64,000 bases of DNA, taken from Caprella mutica (lineage: Eukaryota; Arthropoda; Malacostraca; Amphipoda; Caprellidae). The stretch spans positions 372,001-436,000 of the forward strand of contig CANNZV010000502.1 of the NCBI GenBank assembly GCA_947561585.1, given 5' to 3'. Of this stretch, positions 46,169 to 58,465 are shown one piece after another (within the stretch, counting starts at the first letter, position 1; each line of letters begins with the position of its first letter). Position numbers and translations under genes: made by a program. Under the pieces are notes generated by a model. The model was not told the DNA's origin, made no database searches, and worked only from the letters and a program-made list of their open reading frames with translations.

Positions 46169-46355
46169 GGTTGACAGACACTCGGCCGAATGACATTTGG
46201 CCGAAAGACTTATGGACGAACGGACATCTGGCTGAGGGGACATTTAGCAGTTTGAAATATGGATACACATTAAATTTAAGTCTTCCGGCCAATTGTCTTT
46301 CGGTCAAATGTCCTTCGGCCAAGTATACATCGTCCAATTGTGTCATTCGGCCAAT
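46169..46355. mobile_element. Iterated-terminus MITE (GGCCGAA type) with 8-bp target duplication
   Basis: Both ends are built of 15-16 bp words of the form ATTTGGCCGAAAGAC: left side CTCGGCCGAATGAC, ATTTGGCCGAAAGAC, TATGGACGAACGGAC, ATCTGGCTGAGGGGAC; right side the inverse (GGCCAATTGTCTTTCGGTC, AAATGTCCTTCGGCCAAG, TCATTCGGCCAAT). The 8-mer TGAAGAAT flanks it at 46161-46168 and 46356-46363. The left end has about 12 extra bases (GGTTGACAGACA) outside the words. Overlapping 72-75 codon frames on both strands are not genes. Confidence 0.8.
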
Positions 46356-46363
46356 TGAAGAAT

Positions 46364-48116
46364 ATAACCTGCATTTGTCATAGAATAGTAAATTTATCTG
46401 GAACAGAAATTAATTTCTTTGGGACTATTAGAATTCATTCATTATCAATGAAGTTTAGATTTAATCATAAAATTCATATCCGAATTTACAGTGTTACGCT
46501 ATTGTGGACAAATCGAAAAAATATATCCGGAATGAATAAATGTCGATCTCTATTAGGAAAGTTTTTAAACCAGAATAACCCTCTCAAGAAAAGTATTCGG
46601 TTTTGCTAAACCAACTATTGTGTATTTCTCGAGGAAACGAAGAACTAATCAGATTTTCACCCCAAATATATTTCTTGTTTTGGAACGGTGTCGTATATAT
46701 ATGCATATATATCGTATATATTTCATTCTTCCTTCGACTGCTAAATTCAATTTCTACCAGACAGTAGACAAAGGTAGATAAACTGAAAATGAATTCTAAA
46801 ACAAACCACGAGAAAGGTTTTCTTTATATTTGTATGCATATGTGTATATGTATCAACCTTCATCTATAATATCAAGAATAATGTTGCATTTGCAATTGAA
46901 TGCTCCATAATATTGAATGCTAATAATTATAGTTCATTTGTTTGTATACTATTTTTTTATTCAGAACTAATGCTAGTTGGTTGAATAATAAATGCTCTAA
47001 ATACACATTTTATATGAACCTGTCAGAAAAGAATACACAGCATTTATCATTGCAAATTTTGAATAACACCATTAAAATACCAAGCAGCTATCAAAAAATT
47101 TTCAGTAATAACTCATATACAGCACAATATCATATTAAATGTTGTTCAAAATAAGCAAAGCAGTATCTCTCATTGTTTATGGCTTTTTTCGCGGACATAT
47201 TTTTACCTCAGTCAAATTAGTGTGACAGACAAAATAGAGTCTCGGGGGGAGGCGATGTAAAGCGCTACTAAAATGGAGAGAACATCCTACTTAAAGAGGA
47301 AGTCCTCTGTTTGATACACTATTAAATGGTATGAAGCAGCCACTGAGGATGTATTTCTTGTTATCTAACTGCTATGATTGGCAAACTGGTACTTGTTTAA
47401 AATCATCCCAGTTTGTTTGAATTGACAGTTTGTTAATAATTTTACTTTTGATTGATGACTTAGGTGCTATCAATTGCATGAGAAATATTATTAAAGAAAA
47501 AAAATCTACTAGTCTGTTTGATTTAAAGTTTGCAATACCATTTATTATCTCATCACTAATATTATAATAACCTTTTGCTTTAACACGTCAATCGCCAGGA
47601 AGAAATCTTAGAACTGTCCATTACCGCCACACCTTTATGCCACTCTCAAGCTCAGTTCGTCTGAAGCAGCGAAACGAGACAATTTGTGCTTGTTCATTTC
47701 TCTATTTTTTACAGAAATAAGAAATTAAAAAAATTGTTTCACCAGTGGTACATTTGGTGACATGATGTTAATGACTGGTTTGGTAGCGCTGCATGTACTA
47801 GCCGTGTGTTGACCGGGAGACACAGCTCCGCGACCCTTTTCCCGGAAGAGTGACATATCACCGGTGGAACTTGCATAATAATGCATTTCCATATACATTA
47901 TACAGGTACTACTGTAAGACTGTAAGTGTATATATGGCCTTAATTATTACCAAAATCACGACTCAGATCGACTTATTACAAAATGACAATAGGAGCGACT
48001 AAAGTTATTATATAATGGTAACTCTTGAAGCATTTCATTTTCAGTGACACTTAGAAATATTGGTTCATTCTATGTGATGAAAGTTTACAGTAGTGAATGA
48101 ATTAGAAAAGAATTAA
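46364..48116. other. AT-rich stretch without a recognised gene
   Basis: A G+C-richer part at 47600-47870 (TGTTGACCGGGAGACACAGC, CGACCCTTTTCCCGG) has no convincing frame. The 70-89 codon frames at 46340-46609 and 46942-47154 have no recognised domain. Confidence 0.35.
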
Positions 48117-48646
48117 AGGTCCTCTCCAAGCAAATATTTTTATTGCCTTATTAATGTTTCTTATCATTTTGCTGCAAATTGCATCAAATTTGGTAGCATA
48201 TTTTTAGTTTTAAATGCTTTTAAAGATTTTTATAATCAAAACTCTACAAAACCTATTTTACTTCCTACTTACTATTTTGAGAAATTTTTAGCCTGAAGAA
48301 AAAGAATGTACAACATTTGTTTTGATTGTCAACTAGGTATTAGGGTTAATAAATCCATTTAATATTCGTGTAAAGGTATAAAATTGAATGAACTTATAAT
48401 AGAAACGTTTATATACTTTAGGAAACAATCAATATCTAAAATAAAAGCCGAAAACGCATGGTTTGTTTATAAAATTCAAATTTTAATCAAAACAAAGAGT
48501 GTACAATCTTCTTCTCGAGCATCAGATTAGTGATTAGTGATATACTGAACCGAATTGTATGCGGTTTATAGAATAATGATCCTACACCTTAGTTCTATAA
48601 TATTATGTTATATACGCATTTTTTTCCTGGAGCCTGAAGAGGACCT
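48117..48646. mobile_element. TTAA-flanked non-autonomous element
   Basis: TTAA at 48113-48116 and 48647-48650. Inverted ends AGGTCCTCTCCAAGCAAATA and …GAGCCTGAAGAGGACCT match for 9 bp exactly and loosely beyond. 530 bp, no coding capacity. The TTAA duplication is piggyBac-like, but the AGGTCCTC terminus is not the usual CCC start, so the superfamily is uncertain. Confidence 0.6.
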
Positions 48647-48650
48647 TTAA

Positions 48651-50055
48651 AATTGAACAAAAACTTATTTTCCACCCAGTTTAAGTGAGTAATTAGTTTA
48701 GTACTTTGATTAATATAATTGAGTTGCATTGAACAAACAATCATTTTAAGCATTGTGAAATATTTTTTTTTGGCAGCAGGGTAAGTTCCGATTTATCGGA
48801 AGGTTCTACATTATAATACACATAAAAATATATATAAAAATTATAATTTAATATTATTTTTATTTATTATTATTTCATTTCAATAAACCATTTTCTATCA
48901 ATCTAATTAATAGAAAATGAAATGTCATAGGTATTACAAATAACTACTAACTTCAAGTTATGTCTCGCTGTTATTACTGATTTTATAAAAAATGGGATTT
49001 AATAAAATCTGGGCTTGCCTCTATCAAAATAACTTTGATGTCATTTTCAAGTATTTTAAAGTAAGTTATTGGTATAATTCTTCTTCTAAGGAGGTTTTGC
49101 AGAACATTTTTCTTCAAATACTGCATCACCTTATTTGCAGGAAACAAAGCTCATTTTTGTCAAAATCAGAGGTTTTTTGTAATAATTAGAATTTTCAGTA
49201 TTGTATTTGAATTAGATACTTGTAAAACTGTTTCCAATAAATGAAAAATATGTTAAGAATAATTAAGAAAACAGTGGTATTTTCTTTTGAATATTGATAA
49301 TGTACGAGCAAGATTTAGTTTTTTTTAGCCAAAGTAGTGATATGAGATATTGCTACATATGAAAACATACCAAAAACATGAAGATGCATATGTTAACCTA
49401 TTACTATAATCTGATCAGTCATCTAGCAATAGTCTCCAGCAAATTATCTGCAGTCTCTAGCTTAATAACGATGAAGCAGAAACACAAAGCCATACTGCAG
49501 TCGCTTTACCATTCGTCATCACAAGGAGATATTAACGGGGTTATTTGGAACCATGCCGAACGCCAAACTCCTGTTTAATTAAGGTGAGCTTTTAGATCTT
49601 TTCAGCGATACTGGAGAGAAATGACGGGAAAAACAACTCTAGCCAGACTGCATAGCATGACACAAAGCCACAAAATCACCAGATTTTTATTAGCTTTCCG
49701 GTCTTAATAACACATGTTACGCAATGGGCTAATAATGTTTCACAGTCCAACATCCATTACAGTTACTGAAGATATAAAAAAATATTAATTTAAAGACTCT
49801 GTGAAATAAACACTTGTTTATTGAAACAGAAACTATCAAAGAGTATCATAACTAGTAAATTATCTAAACAGAAATGAAAAATTTCAAAATTCATATAAGG
49901 TTGAATAAATTTACTTCAAAAACAGGTGAAATATAAATTAAATGGATATCAATTTACCTTAATTAATTGTTTCCAATAAAAATAAACTTTTGATTGTTAA
50001 AGGAAACGGAATCTTAATGAGCCTCAATCACGGCATCAAAACAACACTACTAGCG
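48651..50055. other. AT-rich stretch without a recognised gene
   Basis: Small frames at 48992-49189 and 49378-49578 (65-66 codons) have no recognised domain. No other structure was seen. Confidence 0.35.
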
Positions 50056-50583
50056 GTCTTTACTCATAATAAAGGGCCTATACTAACATTGAAAGACCTT
50101 TACTAACACTAAAAGGTTTTTACTCACACTAAAAGGTTTTTACTCACACTAAAAGATCTTTACTCACACCAAAAGGTTTTTACTCACACTAAAAGGTCTT
50201 TACTCACACTAAATGGTATTTACTCACAATAAAAGGTCTTTACTCACACTAAAAGGTCTTTACTCCCACTAAAAGGTTTTTACTCACACTAAAAGGTCTT
50301 TACTCCCACTAAAAGGTTTTTACTCACACTAAAAGGTCTTTACTCACACTGAAAGGTCTTTACTCCCACTAAAAGGTTTTTACTCCCACTAAAAGGTTTT
50401 ACTCACACTAAAAGGTCTTTACTCACACTAAATGGTATTTACTCACAATAAAAGGTCTTTACTCACACTAAAAGGTCTTTACTCCCACTAAAAGGTTTTT
50501 ACTCACACTAAAAGGTCTTTACTCCCACTAAAAGGTTTTTACTCCCACTAAAAGGTTTTACTCACACTAAAAGGTCTTTACTC
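50056..50583. repeat. 20-bp tandem array
   Basis: About 26 copies of TTTACTCACACTAAAAGGTC with variants (TCCCACT, TTTTTACTC, AATGGTATT). A block of about 180 bp at 50205-50400 recurs almost unchanged at 50405-50580, a higher-order duplication. It ends 80 bp before an iterated-terminus element. Confidence 0.95.
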
Positions 50584-50663
50584 TTTAGTTTTGTTAGTCT
50601 TTAACTAATAATGATATCAGACGGTACAGACAGATAAGAAGTTAACATGGTGCTGTGACAGAA

Positions 50664-52171
50664 GATATTAGGAAATTTCGCCGTAAGAAAACTCGCCGCA
50701 AGCAATTTTCGCCGCGAATTATTTTTAAACTTTCGGCTTTAAAATCCCATACAAATAATGTGATCACCACAATAATTGCTAGGGTCCTTTACCAACCTCC
50801 TTTACTAAGGATACTTATAATAGGTTAACAGGACACTTGACTTATAACAATAACACTTTCATAAAATGAAAAAGCTGACTATTTATACAGAGTGGCGCAA
50901 AAAAAGAAAACCCTCTAAAAAAAAGAAAACCCTCTACGACCTATTAGTTTTTTGTTTAAAATGAAGTGGTTTGTTCAGTTTTGAACTTATTACCATATGT
51001 TAATATGGTGTTATAGTTGGTGAAAACCAAAATGAGGTTGAATCTGTTTATAGCTTTCAGTGTTCAAATAACTTGTCACGACAAAAACTCTGTTCTTTTA
51101 AAAAATGCATTTTGAGGGTTTCGAATAGGAGATACAAATTAACGGCGAACTGATTTTATTAAATATATCAATTTTATACCAAACATCAACTCTCAAATGA
51201 TAATTAAATATTAAATTATATTTTATTTGTTACAGAAAATAATATAATTTAATGTTTTTACATCCGATTTTTTTCTTATTTTTCGTCCTCGCGCAACCCC
51301 TTTTTATTTACCTTTTTTCAATTCACTGCAGGATGTTTAATTTTTGTCTTAAAATTAAAAGATTTTCATGATGTATACAGAAAAAGTAAAGGAAAAAAAG
51401 ATGCTTTTAGAAATTTTCTATCTCTCATAGTTTGTAAAATAAACTGGTTTGAAAATGGGTTTCATTTTTTTGCGCCACCCTGTATATGAATCTTTAGTCT
51501 CATACCAATTTGATTTTAATATAATTTTGTAGGAGTTTAAAGTCTGCTTCGGAAGCAAAGGCCATATCACTGACGTCAAAAGAATATTAAGTACAAAGGA
51601 CTGAATGAAGCAGTCTGAAAGGAAAGAGGCTTCGTGAACAAATTCATTACCACTATCGGTGACAATGCTCATGAATGCCGAAAAGCTACTCCGTGAATGC
51701 TGTCACTTACCAAGGAATGTAACAAAAAGGGGCACAAGCACCGGTGACTGCACTCACGGATGGAAGAGGAAAATGAAGAGGTGATAAAAAAGAAGCCTAC
51801 GAACCTACTTAATATATACAAAAATCTAACCTCGTTGTTGACAAGCATAAAACCCTACCGCTATTCTTTATATATAACTGCAAGTTGCTTTAAAAAAATA
51901 TATAAACAGAGTAAAGATGGAAAAATACAAGTCAATTTTTCTGATTGACAATGTAACATAACACCAAATTATATTTTAATTTCATTTGGTGAACAAGTTT
52001 GCTAATTGAAACTTTATTGACATTAATTTAGGTGAAGCATTTTTGGTAACGGGGGATGGAAAAAGACTAACAATTATTGTGGTGATCACTCAATGGGCCA
52101 GAGATTTCTTAATCGACAGTTAAAATAAATTCTTACGGCGAATTTTCTTGCGGCGAAATATCCGGTCACGA
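50664..52171. mobile_element. Iterated-terminus element (TCGCCG type) with 8-bp target duplication
   Basis: 1508 bp flanked by TGACAGAA (50656-50663 and 52172-52179). Left end GATATTAGGAAATTTCGCCG, TAAGAAAACTCGCCGC, AAGCAATTTTCGCCGCG; right end, inverted, TCGTGACCGGATATTTCGCC, GCAAGAAAATTCGCCGTAAG. Arms continue for about 150 bp (GTGATCACCAC paired with GTGGTGATCAC; AAGGATACTTATAAT on the left). A mariner-type MITE is nested at 50888-51482. Two 62-84 codon frames inside have no recognised domain, so the element looks non-autonomous. A solo left end is at 42704. Confidence 0.82.
50888..51482. mobile_element. Deleted copy of the 20.9-kb mariner-type element
   Basis: 595 bp between TA dinucleotides. 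Left tip CAGAGTGGCGCAAAAAAAG, right tip …GTTTCATTTTTTTGCGCCACCCTG. Internal words shared with 20873-22049 include TTTTGAACTTATTA, ATATGGTGT(T/C)ATAGTTGGTGAAAA, GAATAGGAGATACAAATTAA and TTTTTCGTCCTCGCGCAA. About 560 bp of the left part, including the transposase remnant, is missing, and a short AAAGAAAACCCTCTA duplication marks the join. Confidence 0.85.
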
Positions 52172-52179
52172 TGACAGAA

Positions 52180-52742
52180 TACCGGATAAGAGCGTAAATC
52201 GCGTGTTGTTGTTTTTATGTGACGGTCCATAATGATCGGAACAGATAACCTTCAATTTAAATTCAAATTTATAATTTAGTTTCTGTTTGAAAGTTAATTG
52301 CATTTTCAATTTGTTTTTAGTATACGAATGTAGAGATAAAACTTGATTATTGTAGTAGATTTTATGATTGGAACAGTGATTTGATATAAATACTGTTACT
52401 AATTACTTATATACTTAGAATTTTCTAATAATTTTTAGTATATCATCATGTACCGATGACTATGTTTTATTTAATATATTAATATACTTTATTCATTTAT
52501 ATTTACTTTTATTATTCTCACACAATCATAAGTGAAAAAATCCACTTTACTGCTTGGATCAACCAATAATATTATTTTATATTGTTTAGCATTATTTTCT
52601 TCTTAACTAAAGAAGTATTGGTAACCATACGTATTATTTCAATTGGTATCCATGATACCAGCAACGTGTATTATTGCAGTTTTCCACATTTTAAACTCTA
52701 AACTTTAATAACCTTTTATGAATTAAATCAATTTATTATTAT
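52180..52742. other. AT-rich stretch, nothing recognised
   Basis: No coding, repeat or inverted-repeat signal was seen. Confidence 0.4.
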
Positions 52743-52850
52743 TCAATTAATTAAATTAATCATTATTAATTGTTAAATTAATCATTATTAATTGTTAAAT
52801 TAATCATTATTAATTGTTAAATTAATCATTATTAATTATTTAATTAATTA
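52743..52850. repeat. Short tandem repeat, about 22-bp unit
   Basis: Four to five copies of TTAAATTAATCATTATTAATTG, ending in an ATTAATTAATTAA stretch. Confidence 0.85.
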
Positions 52851-54334
52851 ATTAAACTTTAATAACCTCCGAATTTGATTTGAATTCGGTCGGTTGAAAT
52901 CAAATCTCAAGACTTTTTATTTTTCACTTGATATTCTACATTATATTTCAGTTTAGCGGCCATTGTTTTGATGACTAAATTTAGACAGGTCTGAAATGAA
53001 TCCATAGATTTATGCAGCATTTCCATGGTTACTTTCGAAATGCTTGACGGATTCTGTTCTTCAAACTCATTGATATCCCTGGTGAATGACTATTGTGAAC
53101 TGTTTACATTTTACTTCACCGTGGATAGGAAAATTTACTTCACCTTAAAATTTACGAAATTTCGTCCAAAATTTCTTCACCAATGACACTCTTGCTTCAT
53201 AGTTGTTTGTGTTAAGTTCTTGGATAATAATTAACATTATACGCATATAATTATTAAAATTACAAAGCTTTGAGATTATATTAAAAGCAACCGATTTCAA
53301 ATCGAACCAGTAGAGAGGAATTTATTAAAGTTTGAACAGTGGAAAACTACGATGATGCACCCTGTACTTGTATCACATGAACTGAATTTAAATTTCTCAA
53401 GCCTATTATAACTACAATCGTTCATTTTAGTTCATTATCATAACTGACTACATTCATTTTCTTATTTAGTTCATAAGTTTTTCGTCAGAGTCTTTAATTT
53501 TAGCAGACAAAAGAGCATTATTCAGTAACTATTTTCAGAGCTTTAAAGAGGAGGCGTAAATAAATGTTGGTGAACTCATTAAGCTTTTAAACAAGAGGAT
53601 GAGCTTTACTTTTCTGATTTAACGTTTCTTTGATATTAACTTAATGGTGAGTAAAACATTAAACTTTCTTAGTTGTGAAAGTAAGACAAGAAGTCATCAC
53701 ACTAATGATGTTTACTCGCTTTGAAGTATTTAAAATTATTCCTAACCATTATCTTTATTCGTAAATTTTTCTTCCGAGTTGGGGAAAACAGGTATTTTAT
53801 GGAAATTTATTCAAATATAACATATTTAGTATATAGGTAAGAAATGAATAGTACATGAGATAGTTGCTACTTGCTAGCTTTATCATTCACTACTTAATTT
53901 GTTGTATTTATATATTCAGATATAATTGATTTAATTTTCGTGTATCACATCAAATAACCTTACCATCATTAAATTATTCTTTGAAATATTAGAAATACTG
54001 TTTGAGTATTCCATATTTTCTTCTTGTGATGGTATCATCATTCATTACTTTGATCTTTTGCGAATTTAAAATATAACCAAATCCAAATTAGATACTTTTT
54101 ACATCATAACTAATCAAGCTCAAGTCAATATTTTCTGCATAACTTTTTAATGTTTATATACGTAGCAGTTAATTAGTTAATGAGTATTTTAATTTGCTAG
54201 TTAGAAATGTTAGGATATTAGATTGTGTAATCACATTAGAAAATTATTTAATGACATACTTTACAATATGCATATTTAGCATCATTCTATTTGGTTTCTG
54301 CCATAGAGCGATTTAATTAAAATTTCGATAAATT
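52851..54334. other. AT-rich stretch without a recognised gene
   Basis: An isolated GATGATGCACCCTGTA at 53351-53366 resembles a mariner-type end without a partner. Nothing else was recognised. Confidence 0.35.
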
Positions 54335-54760
54335 CCTAGTTCACGTCCCTATTGCATTTAGGGACGTGAACTAGGAACCGATCCAAGTAACCCCTACCTA
54401 GTTGAATATTAATTAAAGAAATTTATTTTTCTTTAATCTAATTACCTTTTATCTGATTAAAATATAATGCACTAAATGATAATAATTTACAGAAAATCTA
54501 GTATCTTGACTGCAGATACAAATATTTACAAAAGTAATATTTGAAATTGAAACTCAATAAATAACCACAGACTCTGAAAATTACTACAGATTTTATTATT
54601 TGTTAATATATAAATAAAAAAAATACATTAAAGAAGGACCTTTACCCTCTTCCTATTTCTCGTCCCTAAATCTATTAAGGACGTGAACTAAGAAGGGGGT
54701 ATTTGGATCGGTTCCTAGTTCACGTTCCTAAATGAAATAAGGACGTAAACTAGGAGTTTA
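54335..54760. mobile_element. MITE whose two ends are each a hairpin
   Basis: The left end is a near-perfect hairpin: TCCTAGTTCACGTCCC, an 11-base loop region, GGGACGTGAACTAGGA, followed by ACCGATCCAA. The right end has the inverse: TTGGATCGGTTCCTAGTTCACG, then a loop and CGTAAACTAGGAG. Just inside the right end are CGTCCCTAAAT and GGACGTGAACTA once more. No coding capacity and no clear target duplication. Confidence 0.78.
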
Positions 54761-56824
54761 CCATAAATTCGATGATGTTTTTTTCAGATTTATCACAAAG
54801 TTGCAGTAGATTATGGATCTATTATGATCTTGCACATTGTACAATGTAAATAGTAAAACCCTGTTTATACTCAATATCGTGTTTACTGTTATCACCAAAA
54901 TGAAAAAAGCTATTAATTAAATAGAAATAAAACTGCTCATAACGCAATCAATGACATAACTGAATGTAAAAAAATTATAGTATAGAAACAATATAATAAT
55001 GTGATGCAGCGACTCCTCTAAAAATGATCAGAGATGCTAAGATAGTTAAAGGTAAGATATGAGACAAGAGAACAATATGCTATTCGCTTCTATTGTTTTG
55101 AGTATATAGAAATGTGAGGTTTATTATTGCCTTACATTCACTTTGCCTAGGCACATTGTTAGTTATTCCTCAAAAGTAATATTTTTTGTCGTTACTGAAT
55201 AGAATTAACTACATTTAATACACCACATGGGTATTAATAACGATTTATGAATAACATTCAAAAACTACCATAATTTAGATTAGTAGATTTAAAAGTTAAT
55301 ATCATTTTATTTATATCTTCAGTAATATTATTCCCATTTTTTTCTTCATATCCTTTCTCTTGTTGCATGACTCGATGTACCTATATTTTCACATGATATG
55401 ATTTTTTTTTCTTCTTATATAAGTTTTCAAGTTTATCTGCACATTGATTGAATTATTTTATGATTTATATGCGTAAATGTTAGCCACACAGGAACATTAG
55501 TTTATAGTTCAATGTTGAGGTGTGTACACCGCGAGTATATTTTTAGGAAAAATGGCATTAATGTTTGGTGATTTCGAACTCTTTAGGGAAAACAATCAGA
55601 CGAATTAGTTTTTGAAAGATGAACAAACCAACTTTAGTTACTGGATTGAATGATTCAATATGCACGACTAAGAAATACTAAACAAGTATTTTAAATAGTG
55701 AATTTCATGATATTTATATATTCCTGTATATGTCCTCTATTTAAATAATTAACTCCATTATAATTACTATAGCCAGCATTATATTACTACAAAAAAGGAA
55801 TGACATCAATAATCTCTTCATTGTTTAAACTAGCACTTCATTTTACACACTTTACATCAAGAGAAAAGCAAAGTAAGAGCTGATAATTTACATGCAGAGC
55901 ATTATAGCCATCACCCGTAATGATATTATTAAAGTGATCCTCTGTTCAAGGAGTGAAATCCTGAGTACTGTTATCAGCTTACAGTCATTTGGCTATTAAC
56001 TATTATGATACCCTAAGCAGGATTAAACGGATTAAGTCTGCGTGCACGAGCTTGGAATCAAGTAATACAATTTTCTGATCTGCTTTGTATACTTGAATTA
56101 ATTGAAATAACTATATTGGAATGCTTTGAAAACTCAATTATAATTGGACTTCATGTGGTAGAGTATTAATCGATTCACTAGTTATTTTTCTTTTAATATA
56201 GCTGAACACAGAAGTTTTTTAGTTAATTATTATTTCTTGCAGTAATATATTCAATCATTCTATCATTATTTATTATTCACATTGCAATTATATTTTGATC
56301 TTTGTTTATCCGACACAAAGCTCTAATTTGCATTAGATCGTCTTTATAAATATATCACTAAATATTAAACATTCTGTAATTTGATCTCGCATCTCATCAA
56401 GCAATTTTTATTTTATTCGTAATCAAATGTTAGAAAAATCCTTATCCCGAATAATAATTAATTAATATAGGCCGTAATTAATTTTTCTTAGCGCTGGACC
56501 TAAAATTATTAAATAATTATATTTTGAAATGTTTTTAATTTTAAATATGATAGTCATTTATCTTATTAACAAATTTAACTATAATAATTTTCATTACATT
56601 TAAAATAAAATATTTAATTTATAATCTACGGTAATGACATCGCATATTAAATTAACACTTGTGATGTTTCAATATTAGTGTTCAGGTTAAAAAGATTAAA
56701 AATTAGTTTATAATATACTAATACAATTTGTATTAAATAATTTTGATGACATTTTATTAGTTATTCTTTGTCAGGGAATTATCAACATCGACCAAACGTA
56801 AGATAATCCTAGTTGCTAATAACG
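54761..56824. other. 2 kb AT-rich DNA without a recognised gene
   Basis: No frame with a domain, array or inverted pair was recognised. Confidence 0.4.
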
Positions 56825-57962
56825 GTGCGCGGAAGATTCCACTGAGAGGAAAATTTCACTAAGAAAAATTCCACTGCGGAAAGTTCTACTGGGAAAATTC
56901 CAATGAGGAAAATTCCACTAAACAAAATCCTCTATTTAACAATCAACCAGGAACTTTATCCTAGGATCTCTCTGAAAAAATAATATGTAGTATTTTTATT
57001 ATCTAAAGCTATAATGTTCCGTCCAAATGGCAGTCCAAAATATATTTTATAAAGTATCATAGCTAAGCAGGTGACGTTTACTTCATTCAAATATTTATTT
57101 ATCTCTTTTCAATGGTATACTAGCAGAGTGTAGGATAGTATCTTTAACCAATAAGGTTATCAAAATTAAAACCTATTTATGTGAAACATTTTTGTTAACT
57201 TCCATTCCTACTTTATTTTATTTGTTTGTTTTCCATGACTTAATTGTAGAAATTTAAAATTAAATTTCTTGCATTCTGCTTGGATATCAAGATGAAAATA
57301 GATGAATATTCCTACAAGATGTAACACATTGCTTACATTCAAAATAAAATTTTCATATAAATACGAGGCAATTGACTCACGCTTGAAACGATCAGTGTGT
57401 GGATTTGAAGACGGAAATTGATATTAAGACGGAGCTGGATTAATATTTTCACAAGATATAGCGCATACCTTACATTAATAAATTATTTCTTAATTATTGT
57501 TGTTACTATATTTAACATGTTTAAATAGTAGAATTTGTGCTTATCATTAATATACAAACTGATTGTACTCTTTGTGCTCATTGTCTTTTTGTTACAAACT
57601 ACCCTCTCGTATAACACGATATTTTATTTCATTTTATTTCAGTAACTAGAACTTACAAGAGGCTAAATAGAATTTATTTAATAGTTTTTCTTAATTAGAA
57701 TTACATTTTATTAAACCACTTTAAAAGAAACAGTGTAATGAATATCACAAAAGCTTATGTAATATGAAGATGTTAATTTCAAAAGTGTTTTTTTTTTAGA
57801 AAATAAGCAGTACAATTTATACATTTATTTATATTTAGTATAGATTTTTCCTCAGTGGAATTATCCCAATGAAACTTTCCGCAGTGGAATATTCCTCAGT
57901 GGAATTTTCCAAGTGGAATCTTCCGCAGTGGAACTTTCCTCAGTGGAATTTTCCTAGAACCC
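56825..57962. mobile_element. Iterated-terminus element (TTCCACTG type)
   Basis: The left end runs GGAAGATTCCACTGAG, GGAAAATTTCACTAAG, AAAAATTCCACTGCG, GAAAGTTCTACTGGG, GAAAATTCCAATGAG, GAAAATTCCACTAAA, a 15-bp word iterated six times. The right end (57848-57955) is the inverse, about seven iterations, and closes CAGTGGAATTTTCCTAGAAC then CCTA. The interior has a TATAAATA at 57356 but no ORF. No exact target duplication was found, so the outer limits are approximate. Confidence 0.7.
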
Positions 57963-58324
57963 TATTAACATCAGATAAGGTTATTTATTCCTTAGAAAAC
58001 TAAACAAGTATTCCTATTTAATTCAAAGCTCTATGCGTATAGTGAATATTTGTAAGTGTATATATTTGAAAATATTTGAAGGACATATAGACAATGAATT
58101 TTTTTTTCTGTTTTAGTGGCTGGGATAGAGAGATGAGATGGAACACAGTGAGGAGTATTCTAATTATATATACTAATTTGTAGCACTATTAAATGTGGTA
58201 TTTTTCATACTATTTTATGTATTATATCCATCGATACATTAATTTAAACTTTTATATTTTTAGCATGCATTAATGTTAATTGTACAGAATACTTGTTAAT
58301 CTGTAGCGATGATGAATGCAATGA
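57963..58324. other. AT-rich stretch, nothing recognised
   Basis: Short stretch between the iterated-terminus element and the 42-bp repeats; no feature was recognised. Confidence 0.4.
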
Positions 58325-58465
58325 GCAATTACTTCTGGGATATTAAGAGAATATCTAAGGCAAGAAGTAATTATTCCTGGGATATTAGAGGAATATCCCA
58401 GGCAAGAAGTAGTTATTCCTGGGATATTAGAGGAATATCCCAGGCAAGAATTAATTATTCCTGGC
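58325..58465. repeat. 42-bp tandem repeat, each unit a palindrome
   Basis: Just over three copies of a 42-bp unit with CCTGGGATATTAGAGG and AATATCCCAGG, which pair as a hairpin, joined by CAAGAAGTAATTATT. Frames on both strands here (SWDIRGISQARS repeats) are only the repeat translated. Confidence 0.92.

Noticed and set aside
53351..53366. GATGCACCCTGTA as a mariner-type right end
   Set aside because: No matching left end lies within 2 kb upstream, and the adjoining sequence shows no transposase trace.
57356..57394. TATAAATA followed by TCAGTG, an arthropod-type core promoter pattern
   Set aside because: The spacing from the TATA box to the initiator is about 38 bp, longer than the usual 30 bp, and it lies inside a non-coding transposon with no ORF downstream.
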